From Patiria miniata (lineage: Eukaryota > Echinodermata > Asteroidea > Valvatida > Asterinidae), in NCBI RefSeq assembly GCF_015706575.1, contig NW_024037051.1, forward strand, positions 15,411,016-15,475,015: 64,000 bases of DNA, read 5' to 3'. The notes beneath the pieces are model-generated. The model was not told where the DNA came from. It worked only from the letters and a program-made list of their open reading frames with translations, and ran no database searches. Position numbers and translations under genes: made by a program. Below are positions 46,301 through 56,600 of this stretch, piece by piece (the first letter of the stretch is position 1; every line of letters begins with the position of its first letter).

Positions 46301-48858
46301 CTCGAGGACAATGCTTTGTGTTTCCCTTTTTCCCTACAATATAACACTCTCTCATGGACTAAGAACACGCACTCACGATCAAGGACTGTTTTCAACAAAA
46401 GACGAACGCTCGAGGACAACAAAGAATCTGTTGTTCTCTCTTTGTCTGTCTGTCTGTCCCCTGAGTGTATGTAGCAGTGTTGGAGCAAAGGCTTTGACCC
46501 TCAAGGCCAAGGCCAAGGCTTTGACCCTTAAGGTCAAGGCCAAGGCCAAGGCTTTGACACTCAAGCCTCGAGGCCAAGGCCAAGGCTTAACCCTCAAGGC
46601 CAAGGCCAAGGCCAAGGCCCTGTTTTATGAAATGACCACTGATATAGAACTAATTATTGTTGATGTACCCTAACGTGGCGCAGCCCCTAACGTGGCGCAC
46701 TTTTATGTTTCGCCTATAGCGCCTAGCTAGAGCAAAAGTTTTAACTGAAATTTCACAGAAAGTGAAATTTCATCAAGTTCTTAACACTCCCGTTCATAAA
46801 TTGCGAGTTTATTTACCCGTTACAAAGTTAAAAGAAAAAATTATTTTGGCGTGATTTTCCGATTTTATTTTCAAGTGCAAAGTGAACCCTTTGAAAATGC
46901 CCTGAAAAATAAGAAAATAATTTTCTGACAAACATCTGGCTGGGTTTGTAAGTAAATATAATAATGATTTATCAGAATTCATCAAGTTTACAGAAATTCT
47001 TTATGTTAATTTGGAATTTTCTGAGATTTATTCAAGTGCACCAGGTTAGGGAACACTCCGCCAATTTGTGCCCAATTTCCGGACGCGACCGTTTTTGCAT
47101 TTCGGATTATATTTTATGAAACCGAAATTGTTCACAGAGGTTAAATAGCAAGCATTAAAAAGGTAAAAGTACCAGCATTTCACTGCATGAATTTGAGGTT
47201 TATCAACGAAGAGGTTTGGCAACACTACACGAGGAAAGTTGGGTAAGCTTCGAAGTGCGCCACGTTAGGGAACACGACTATATAGTCACATGAGTGACAC
47301 ATCATCACACAAGGGCGGATCCAGAACACAATTTTGGGGGGGGGGGGCAAAGAAATGTTGGTCCCCCCTAAAAAAGTGGGTCAAAAATTTATGGCTTGGG
47401 CTTCGGGCCCGCTTAAGGGCCCCGAAAAAAGTTCAGGTCTTTAATATGGTTTAACTAAACAAAATAATGATTTACTTCTATATTGACACACAATTCTCCC
47501 AAGTGTAACAAAAGGGGGATCCAAGAAACTGATTTAGGAAATTAGGAAATTTTTATTTGCTGGCCCAACATGGTCAGAAATATCAGCATTATCTAAAACA
47601 GATACATGCAAATCTTTAGCACTTATCAGGGAGACATATACAACCAATCAGATCTATTCCATAATTGTATGCAATTAAAGTGATCATCTCATTAGCCCCA
47701 CAAGTGTACGGAATATTTTTGCAGCAAATCTACTACAATGGTAACAAAATGTGATGCTACAAAAAGTTGAAGTGTGCCCAACACACAAATCTATAGGGTG
47801 CTTCCCTCCTCCATGGTAATACGATTAAAATGGTAACAGCAAAATTTCGAACAGATTTATCTGGAAAATGCAAAAATCTATGGGCCTTGAAGAGCCTTGA
47901 CTCAAAATTGCAAGGCCCTGAACCCTCGAGGCCAAGGCCAAGGCCCTAAAATCCAGCCTTAAGGCAGCCTTAAGGCCAAGGCCCAGCATCAAGGCACTAC
48001 ATCACTGGTATGTAGTACATGTACACGCACCCTGTAAGAGTCGTGGTAGAGAAAATTGTATGTCTATCACAAGTCAACTTGCTAGCTAATCAAATTGCAT
48101 GTAAAACAAGGTTAGTCATAAGTCAAACAGTTCAATCACAAGTCAATCACAAGTCAATCACAAGTCAATCAAACGTAAATCACAAATTAACCATAGCCAA
48201 TCGCAAGGTCGCATGTAACAGGAGATGAACAATGACGGTTTATTTGATAAGGCTGTTGACCTGAGAGTGAATGATTGTGATAGACTTGTAATAACTTAAG
48301 ATGAACATGAGATGACTATTCCTAAAACAATGGATTACTGCCAAAACAAGTATTTTATAAGTTTTCTAATTTTTTGGGGGGAAATTTACCCCTTTTGTGG
48401 ATTTTTAAGGGTCTCATACAGTGAGTTGATACATGTATATCAGATCAAAATGGTGTTTGCTAGATCGTTCGAATGTCATGGTAAATTGTATTAATTCTTT
48501 CATATAAGGCGCTTAAGATGTTCTCAATGAGTACGGAAAATTATGGTAGATCTCCCAAATCTGTTTTGTTTAACAGTTCAACGGCCTGTACGTGGGATCC
48601 TTCATCGTCATTGTGCTTGGCATCGTAGTGTACGGCATTCTCCCACCCAGGGAATCCCAACACAACTTGTTCCGGCACTGCAGTTGCCTCAATAGCTACA
48701 GCCTGTTCCACAACGACTACGGCACGAACTCAGAAAACGAGAATCCGGACTTGACGGTGACCTCGGGGGACGGGGAGCTGACCGAGGAAGAGAGGGACAA
48801 GTGGCACCGGGCGGCCAATGAGTCATTGAACGAAAGAAACTGTGAATCACAGGCTTGA
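40345..48858 (+). CDS. SLC35F2: SLC35F1/F2-type solute carrier
   Basis: Multi-pass membrane protein of the drug/metabolite transporter superfamily; human SLC35F2 imports the drug YM155 and queuosine-type nucleosides. Six exons: 40345-40433, 43245-43551, 44205-44364, 45235-45394, 46009-46216, 48577-48858; phases agree, 401 residues. Family signatures: [95 protein letters not shown]. About ten hydrophobic segments, and an acidic, hydrophilic C-terminal tail. Invertebrates would have one gene for vertebrate SLC35F1 and SLC35F2; the symbol follows synteny with RAB39. Introns hold a foldback element, SINE pieces, relic copies of exon 4 and a hAT element. Confidence 0.95.
40815..41934. mobile_element. 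1.12-kb foldback-like transposon with tandem-repeat arms
   Basis: The left arm (40815-40977) starts TGTCGGACACTTCGCCCC and is built of 16-17 bp units CACTTCGCCCCATCCC. The right arm (about 41757-41934) is the same series inverted, ending GAAGCGTCCGACA. Even the irregular units (the ACGTCGCCCCATG and CTAACCACTTCG variants) are mirrored. The centre (40978-41756) is unrelated to the arms, with one unrecognised plus-strand ORF (41474-41704). Terminal repeats made of tandem units are typical of foldback elements. It lies about 380 bp inside intron 1 of SLC35F2. Confidence 0.8.
44494..45053 (+). repeat. SINE plus relic of SLC35F2 exon 4 5' end (duplication copy 1)
   Basis: GCCAGCTGACCCGGCAAGC at 44494 begins a tRNA-like SINE (B box GGTTCGAATCC at about 44561). 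The stretch 44893-45053 then matches 45128-45286 closely, including the polypyrimidine tract, an acceptor-like CCCAG, and AGAAGGTTCTAGGGGA of exon 4. The exon-like part has lost one base relative to the real exon and would hit TAG at once, so it is a dead copy. The second copy of the SINE head begins at 45072 with its middle missing. Confidence 0.8.
45472..45520 (+). repeat. Relic of SLC35F2 exon 4 3' end with its splice donor
   Basis: GGGACCTTCATTAGTGGCAC, then the donor CTGTAAGTATGAATCATTTA, repeats the end of exon 4 and its donor (45370-45412) at an offset of 107 bp. The duplicated GTAAGT at 45502 is intact. Reading through the true donor gives CTG TAA, an immediate stop. Confidence 0.85.
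45656..45860 (+). mobile_element. tRNA-derived SINE, third copy
   Basis: It starts AGCTAGCTGACCCATGCAAG, carries an A-box-like GAGTGGTAAGATGTCTGCAC and a B-box-like GGTTCAGTGCC, and ends in a GAAGGGCAAAAC-like tail. Same family as 44494 and 45072. Confidence 0.6.
46287..46450 (+). repeat. Dispersed repeat, copy 2
   Basis: Same family and orientation as 10857-11020. A hAT element is inserted 25 bp beyond its end. Confidence 0.7.
46475..48007. mobile_element. 1.53-kb non-autonomous hAT element
   Basis: The perfect 8-bp target duplication GTATGTAG lies at 46467-46474 and 48008-48015. Ends are CAGTGTTGGAG and the inverted CTACATCACTG. Both sub-terminal regions are made of AAGGCC repeats (about 46495-46620 and 47915-47990). 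No transposase ORF; a second element is nested inside. Located in intron 5 of SLC35F2. Confidence 0.85.
46668..47270. mobile_element. Element nested in the hAT, CCCTAACGTGGCGCAC ends
   Basis: The left end carries CCCTAACGTGGCGCA twice (46668 and 46685), and the right end is the inverted GTGCGCCACGTTAGGG (47255-47270). The 600-bp interior is AT-rich and non-coding, with GGTTAGGGAACAC near 47043 echoing the right end. Target duplication unclear. Confidence 0.6.
48120..48172 (+). repeat. 11-bp tandem repeat
   Basis: Four near-perfect copies of AATCACAAGTC, then decayed ones. In SLC35F2 intron 5. Confidence 0.85.
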
Positions 48859-49067
48859 TGTGATTGGCTGGCTAGAATGTCTCAGATGCAACATGCTGCG
48901 TGATTGGCCAATACAGTAGAGATCTTTTTGGATGGCTATGTGAAATCTTTTGTGGAGTAAGGCACTCTATGCTTGGCCCATTATTTGTTGTTGTTTGTTA
49001 TTTAGCATATAGTTATCGTTATTTATAGAAACCAAAAAAGCATATATTCATGAAAATGTTCACGAAT

Positions 49068-49523
49068 ATCGGGTTCCTTTTTTTGTGAAGTTCTGCATGT
49101 AGTTCTTTCAAAATCTAGGATATGAAAGCCCAATTCATAAGCTTTCTTTTAGTACAAGAATCATTCCAATCACTCATGTACTTTTCAGGTTACAGAATTT
49201 TAAACACAACCACTGTTTTAAAGTTCTGTCCATGACTCCACGTATCACAAACCTGGTGTGTGATCTTTCAGCAAAACGAAAACAATTCACACAAATCCCT
49301 TTGTTATTTGTTTTCGATTTGCTGAACTTTACCACTTAACTTTTTTGTGATCTGTGGACAGAAGTTAAAAACGGTGTTTGTGTTTAAAATTTTGCAACTT
49401 GAAAAGTTCATGAGTGACTTGAATGATTCTTGAAATAAAGAAAGCTTATGAATTGGGCTTTCATATCCTAGATTTTGAAAGTGCTACACACAGAACTTCA
49501 TTTAAAAACATGGTCCCGACATT
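49068..49523. mobile_element. 455-bp near-complete palindrome in the SLC35F2 3' UTR region
   Basis: The left arm (49068 to about 49285) is matched by its inverted complement (about 49308-49523) almost to the centre, leaving a loop of about 20 bp. The best part is the 42-bp stretch from 49110, with GGATATGAAAGCCCAATTC inverted as GAATTGGGCTTTCATATCC. Arms differ at roughly one base in five to six overall, by eye. Foldback MITE; no ORF. Confidence 0.85.
49434..49439 (+). terminator. SLC35F2: SLC35F2 polyadenylation signal (candidate)
   Basis: The first AATAAA I find after the stop at 48858. It lies inside the right arm of the palindrome, so a transcript ending here would contain most of the hairpin. 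Confidence 0.45.
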
Positions 49524-52500
49524 TGGGTTTCGGTTTTTTTTACTCACCCTGTATTATCCTCATTCATAAATATCTTTTTGATTAAAAAAAAACCCAGAAG
49601 AGTTTTGTGCTACCATGTTACTCTGTGTTGGGGACTTTTCTATGGTGTGCGCGTCGCGTGCGTGCGAACACCTCTCCTTATTTGGAGATCATATCAGTGG
49701 GTCTCAAGCCGGTGGAGCCCGCGGCGCGTACTGCAACATGTAGAGTGGGTACTCTCGACGGGTTTTAAACATTGCTGACCGGTGTTTTACCGGCGGTGTA
49801 AAACCACCCACGTAACAGGCTCTCAACCAATAGGAATGGGTAAACAATAAACTGTTTCGGTTATTTATGAATAGTCTTTAAATGGCCACAGGACTTCAAG
49901 TGTATTTGCAGTTGGAAATTTACGTGCCAGACTACTAAGAAAATTTACCCCTTAAGGAATAATTTTGTTCCCATGCTGAGATGCGAATCTAAATTTGGTG
50001 CTGCTTGGGCCTGCGTTTCAAATTGGGTACCAAATCAGGGGTTCCCTTTGCTTTAGTCAGGCAGATTGGTGCACAAAATGATGGAATTGTTCATTTGATG
50101 ATAAAAACATGAAATTTGGCACACAGAGTATATAATGGGAAAGATATTTGGCTATAGGGCTATCGCAGATTTGTCATTTGAAAAAAAAAAATCATAGGGT
50201 AACATGCAATGTCCGTCATTTGGAAAATTTGGAAAATTGCTTGTTATCCTATAATATATTTTTTTTCAAAGGACAAATCACATGAATTTCCGAGGAAATA
50301 TTTATTGAGTTTCACTGTTTTCTTAAAAAGTATAGTATTCGCTGAGTATAAACTTTATATTACACAAGTTCTGTTATTCCTGCATTTTTAAAAAAAAAAA
50401 ATCATGAAATGCGAGTGATTTAGACTTGTAAATTATCAGGGACAAGGAGGTGCTTTATAAGCAAAACTTTTTTTATGTGAATCGTGTGGGCAAAAAGTGA
50501 AAATAGGTTTTGGTAAAAAAAAAAGAAGAGCGAAACAACAGAGTCCTTTTGTAAATTATAAATACCAGTTCATGATTATGCAAACGAAAATGCAATTTTT
50601 TTAATGAGTCAATTGATAACTTTAAAGACTAATCTTAAAAGGAATCCTTTTCTTCTGTGTTGTCTTGAGGTAATGCAAGTTAATTTTGTGAAAAAATTGT
50701 ACTTTGTGAAATAGAATTCTTAGTTCAATATTTCGTTATCTAAGTGCTTTGGAAACAAAGGTACAATACATTGTCAATAATGTATACACTTGGTGTTTAC
50801 ACCTGTATTTAACCCAGTGTTGTATAACGTTTACTCTTTTTTTTCTTCATCTGATCTATAAGTGGTAAGCATTTGACATTTTCTTCTTGTGTTTGATGAG
50901 TCTGTTGAGATAAAAATGCCAAAAGTACCCACAGGTAATAGCACTTCTTCGGGAAAGGTTGGGAAATATGCTAGGGGGATTATGATATGAACCTCAAACT
51001 TTGAAGCTGAAATGCGAATGTGAGAAAAAATTTAGAGTTTGCTTTTTTGGAACAATGGAGTGTAAGAAATGCTGTTAACATTTTTTCACTTAAAAGTTGG
51101 CATTTGTGCTAAGCCCCCCCCCCCACCCACCCACCCACTACTAACCTTTTTCCTTAGTCTATAGGCCTGTAAATAGAAATTGTCAGCTTTGTTTTTCATT
51201 TCGATTTTGAAAAAATATATACAACGATAAACCCAAAGTTGTTGAAACCGTTAAAAAATATACCATTATTTTGATATGCACGAAGAGACTGTGAATCTTG
51301 CGTCTGCATGGCACTTGGTTTTGAGAAAAATCTGACATGTCACTAAAGTTAGTTAGCGCCCTCTTGCGACTGATTTAGAACGATGGCACTCGTGGTCACT
51401 ACGTCCATAGCTAAAGCAAGGGACTAGCACATTGTTTTCAGTCTTCGCCTTTTGGTCACAAAAGTGTACGAAAAGGAACACTGGGTTTTTTAAGTTATCG
51501 GGCGCTTTTACGAACATTTTAGTGAGATACTGCCTGTTTTAAAAATTGTATGTGGCGACAAGATTGAAGTGTTTTAGCGGTATACATGTACGTGGTGCAC
51601 CTGGCGTGTTAACTTTGAAATGAAGGTTTCTTTTCACGAATTATGGTTCAAATTCTGCCAGAACTTTTCGTTTAAATTTTGATTATTAAATAAATAATAC
51701 TTTCTAACATCTTAAGCACTGATTTGCCTGTACGCTTTTGCCATTTGATTCGGCTCTAATCTGACTTTGTGTGTGATGAAAAACAAACTTTGACTCAATG
51801 GGCCAGATTTTCAAGGATGCCTATACCTGAAGATTTCAGCCTGATTCTTCCCCGGCTCGACACAGGCTCATCGGTCGATAAATTGCCATCCCCAAACCAT
51901 TCAGGGTTTCTTGGCAGGACAGTTGGAGACGCTAAGCCGCACCCCTATTTAAAACCTCCCCCTCATCTTACTGAATAACGTTCGATCGAGCCTTTAGCGC
52001 AAGGACTTTGTATTTACTTTGAAAATGACAAAATACAATTGTATGCCCCATAAGTCGACCGAAAGTAACTCGGTAAGACATCATCAGTGTGTCCTGGCAA
52101 CTGACCCCTCTCATTCAAACCCCTAATCTTTTCATAGAAGGACCCCTCGGGCGTCGGCACCAGCCTCATTATTGAAATGGCGAGTAGCTTTGTGTTCTGA
52201 AGAAAAGGGGTAGATGATGTTTTGAGATGCAAGCCTTATTTTATCCCTTGGTGGTTGTTTTCTTGCCACTAATGTTGGAGAGCTGAGATTCTTTTTGAAA
52301 GACGCCAAGCTGACTTTTATAAAATTCTGACTAAAAACGCTGAGTAATTAGCCTCAATTATTAACATTGAAGCGTCAACCAAAAAACATTCATTTGTACC
52401 CTATTCCTCCTGCCTCCAAAGCAGTTCCTTGAATAAGCTGTCGAGATATAAAGTTAAGCAATTCATTGTCGTACATAATGATGCATTTTAGGAATGTGAA

Positions 52501-53308
52501 TTTACTCTCTTAAACAAATGTTTTTGCTAAACGTATTGAAGGGACAGAAAGCCTCGAATATTAAGCTCTCAAAAGAGTATTTTCCGGAGATAACAATTGA
52601 GCTATTAAAAGAGTAATTGAATAAAATAAATATATATCTGCACGTTCGAGATGAAGAAAAACAATGTTGCTGGGATGGGAGGGGGTTGAAGCCAGATTTT
52701 AACAATAAACTCAACGATTCTTTCAGTTTCACTTTTACGCTTGCTTTGATTTGAAAATTTTAGCCCTCTCACTTTTGGGCTAGCGTGTACGATTATACAC
52801 AAAAAGGGATATATAACGTTTCATGAAATAGAAATAAACCAATGAGAACACTTTAAATAGTTTTAACTGAAATTGTAAATTAGAATGTACATATTGGAGA
52901 TAGTGGTGACAGAAAAATATGATAGCCATCATGAAGAATTATAATTATGGGAAATATCTTCCAGACAAAAATATTATATTCCCCTAGTATAATAATGGTA
53001 TAGTCTGCTAAATCCGCACGTCGGCGCATATTTTGGGCCAGAGCCCTAGCCTTTGATATGGCAAATTGCATAGAAGTGTACGTAATCCTTGGGCTCGTCT
53101 TGGGCGCCTGCGCCTATTGGCTACGGATGGAGCTCACGGACCGTACGTACCACGCGAACGCGTACTACTGCATGCATGCACTGTGTGTGTGGCAACTATA
53201 GCATTATCATTACGTACGTGATCGCGTTGTGGCATGCAGAAAGCCGATTCCAGAAATAACTTCGCAGCTACAAAGTTTTGACTGAAAAAAAACTTGCTGC
53301 AGCCAAAA
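49524..53308. other. Spacer between SLC35F2 and the Quaking-like gene
   Basis: About 3.8 kb. The segment 49805-49840 (ACAGGCTCTCAACCAATAGG) is a copy of a short repeat also at 2417-2445. A C-rich run with CCCA repeats lies at 51115-51140. From about 53090 the sequence becomes CG-richer, with ACGTACG words, consistent with a promoter or 5' UTR. No exon of another gene seen. Confidence 0.5.
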
Positions 53309-53663
53309 ATGTCCGTTGTGGTGCCGAACGACAGGGGCGACGGTTTGTCAGTTGTGCCTCCAGGAACGAACAGTATGTCACTGCCAGTGCCCATATCCAT
53401 ACCACCGCCGAACTCTCTAGTCAACTCGGTGGTACCGAGCAACGCGGCGTTGACCGGTGGTGTGTTTCTCCCGGGCCCGATGCCAGTACCACTCCCCGTA
53501 CACACACCGCCGATGAAAATCATGGCGGACCACCACACCACAGAGAAACAACACCCACCGATCCCCAACAACACAGACTACCTAGCACAGCTTTTAAACG
53601 ACAAGAAATCCCTGGTTTTGGTACCTAACATGTTTATCCACGTGGAAAGAATTATCGATGAAG
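53309..53663 (+). CDS. QKI: Quaking/HOW-type STAR RNA-binding protein, exon 1 (gene continues beyond window)
   Basis: The first coding exon gives 118 residues plus one base, with a GTAAGT donor at 53664. Residues 88-118 (NTDYLAQLLNDKK, then FIHVERIIDE) are the start of the Qua1 dimerisation region, matching Drosophila HOW (DYLAQLLKDRK, FTHVERLLDE) and vertebrate QKI. STAR proteins bind ACUAA-type RNA sites and control splicing, export and stability. The KH and Qua2 parts are encoded downstream, outside the window. Residues 1-87 are a Pro/Val-rich, low-complexity extension absent from vertebrate QKI. Met69 (53513) would give a vertebrate-like short N-terminus. The exon is in one frame, with a clear protein-like composition. 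Confidence 0.85.
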
Positions 53664-56600
53664 GTAAGTCGGCGTTTTTTCGCTCGTAAAATTCTGAAGT
53701 TTAGTTGTGAAAGTTAACTTGTAACTTGTAATCTTCCCTTGCGCCCTTCACAAGTGAAACGTGCAGTCCCGACTCGCGGGTCGCCATGATCGATTGTCTT
53801 TTTCTTGTTGTCAGCTTTTTAAATGACATGAATGTTTCTACTCTTTATTCTGTCACAAACTTGGGTCACTTTTTATTCACATGAGGTTTTTAAACCGACT
53901 TCTGCATACGATTTTCTTGAGAAAACTAGTGGCTTAATCAACATGCAAGGATTTGTTCAGGATTATTTTGTGTTCATTTTGTGACTGTTGAGAGCGCTGG
54001 TCGCCGCTGGACTTTCCAGGAAGGTGCTTTACAATGCACATGTGTATGTGTGCATGGGGATAGGAATGTGGGTGATTCATGCATTTTCTTCAAGGGAGTT
54101 TGGTGTGGTTTTGTAGTACATGTATGGAATTTGTGGACATTATTTTTGGAAAATGTGGGAAAGAATAAGTTTAGTTGGAAATGGTTTAGCCTTGTGAATT
54201 TTCAATTTTGTTTTGCCTGTTCTTAAAATAGGCATTGAACATGGTAAGGGGAAAATGAAGTTTACTATTTATTGATTACTAGTCAAGACAGTGTCAGTGA
54301 AGACACTGTTTTTTTTTTTAATTTACCGGTATTTTTAATGCTAAATTAGTGAATGAATTTTAAGTCTTTCACAATGCTACACTTTAAGTTTAAGTTAAAC
54401 TGCAGGTTTTAGGATATTATAACTTATAAGACCACATCCGTACTTGTTGCCATTGGAAATAACCAGAAATATATATTATTACATTGTGTAATTTGTGTTT
54501 ATTCACTGAAAAAAAAAAAGATGACCAAAGAGTGCTCGGGCTTGTCGGGCGGTTTCGGGGTATACAATGAGTAAAAGGAGGGGCGGTTTCAGGCACTGCT
54601 GCATGGAGCTATGGCTGCAGTGAGTAAAAGGCGGGGCAGTATCGGGCGCTACAGTGAAAAAGGAATTTTTGAGGAAAACAAAAATCGAAATTCAAAATCC
54701 ATTCGAATTACAATGATGAACATGTACATGTATAATTAAGCATGATGAATATCTTTTTTTATTTAAGCCATACTCACCCTGCAGTAAATATCCATATCAT
54801 GTCTTTTTTTTAAAATCACAGTACATATAGGCCTATACTTTCACTTTTGATGATATAAAATGCATAACCCATGATTGTGTTTGTTTGCTTTCCGGGCATG
54901 CTTTGTAGGTTATATTTGAACAGGAACTACACATCCCTGAACTCGGTCCATTTCCTGAACACAAGTGCTCTGACAGTCATTGTACAGTTGAACTTACTGT
55001 TTTGTGCCACTTCCTTTCTGTACATGTACTTCAGATGTGATTTTCCCAAACTATATATAACTGTACACGTAGACATTGTAGAGTATGTAACACAGAAACA
55101 GGGCTCCATGATTGATGGTGTTTGCAGCTTTATTTTAATTCCCTTGCTAGGATTATGTGCTTCACCAGTCTCATTTGAACTCTGGATTATTCCTCAGTGA
55201 GCAGATTTAAAAAAAAAATTCAATGGAGATCAACAAACCTATGGAAGGCAAAAAAGTACTGGCATGGCAAATTATTTACTTTAATGCTCGGCTGAGGATT
55301 TTTTTTTATATACAAGCGTGACCTTTTGAATGACTTCATTTTATTAGCGATCAGTGACATTTCACTGTCTGAAAAGAAACTGCAGAGTTCAAACAGACTT
55401 GAATAATATCCTCGTTCATTGTTCGGAACGATAATGGTTGTGATAAATTAGATTAGCGAAGGTGAAAGGCTTGGACCACAGAGAACACAGGACTGTCAAG
55501 GTCAGGATTATTGTTGATAATTTTTTTAGCGTGTTTGATTTGAATTGCTGGTGTGGTTGTGTCAATAGATGAAAAAAAACATTGTGCGTGTTGAAAAATT
55601 CCATTTGTCCCAATGCATTATGCACACATTAAGTGTTGGCAAACATAGAGTGAGTGCATGGAAGAAAGTGGGGAGTGATGGTATTTAATGCAACGTACAT
55701 GTAACTTAATTGGTAACGAGTGCTTGTTTGATGTTAGTTCACTGTCGCAACCTCTCTTGCATACATGTAAATGTACACATGTACTGTGAAACCTGAGGCT
55801 TGTGCATGGGCTTACACCGCAGTAGGGTGACACTCTGCAGTTTGAACGTGCATGGATGATTCATGGGGTTGTACCTAAATCAGGTCAGAAATTACCTTCA
55901 ACAAAGCATGCTAAGTTACATGTATTTTGAGCTTGTATTGCTTGAAGTGTACCACAGATAATTCTGACCGGATATTAGTTTGCATATAGCCTGAGTCATT
56001 GCTTTTAAAAAGTTAAAACAAGCAGCAGAAAATATGTGCAAAATTAAAAGACTTTGGATTAAGTTCTTAAAAATCTAGGTATAGGCCTAAGCTTTAGATT
56101 TTTGTGGCTAAAATCACTGAGTTCCTCGGCTTATCTAAAGTCTTTCAAGAAAACGTTTAAATTATGAGGAGCCTTTTATTAAAACCCTCCATGGGAATCA
56201 TTGCGTCTTAGGTAGGCTAGTGGTCTTATTCACTTCAAAGCATGGTACTTGTAGTTTCAACCTTATCAGCTTATTGAAAAAAAAACAACCTTATAAATTG
56301 TATGCAAAGCGGTGGGGGATTTACCTTTTCTGCCAGATACAATGTGCACAACAGGATTGAAGCTTTCCATAAAAAAAGGCATTTAAGTTGTTTTGAAGAA
56401 ACCACTTTACCATACTACCTGTGCATAAAGCCTTGGTTAAGGGGTCATGATAATTCTAAAATAAATGGGGCTAAGGCCTTTGCTATAAACCTATCTCAAC
56501 AGTATATCAATTTAATTCTTTCCACAATGTATTCTGTAATATACCGGTACAATGCTTTCTAGGTTTACTTGACCTGCGAGGTCAGAAATGAAATGAAAAG

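Noticed and set aside
46233-46673. 146-codon ORF with Lys-Ala-Leu-Thr repeats
   Set aside because: Crosses the hAT border and translates its AAGGCC repeats; not a gene.
52809-52815. TATATAA as a TATA box for the Quaking-like gene
   Set aside because: About 500 bp from the ATG in AT-rich DNA with no initiator at the right spacing.
54871-55200. 109-codon plus-strand ORF with hydrophobic stretches
   Set aside because: AT-rich chance ORF in the Quaking-like intron; no motif, no start context.
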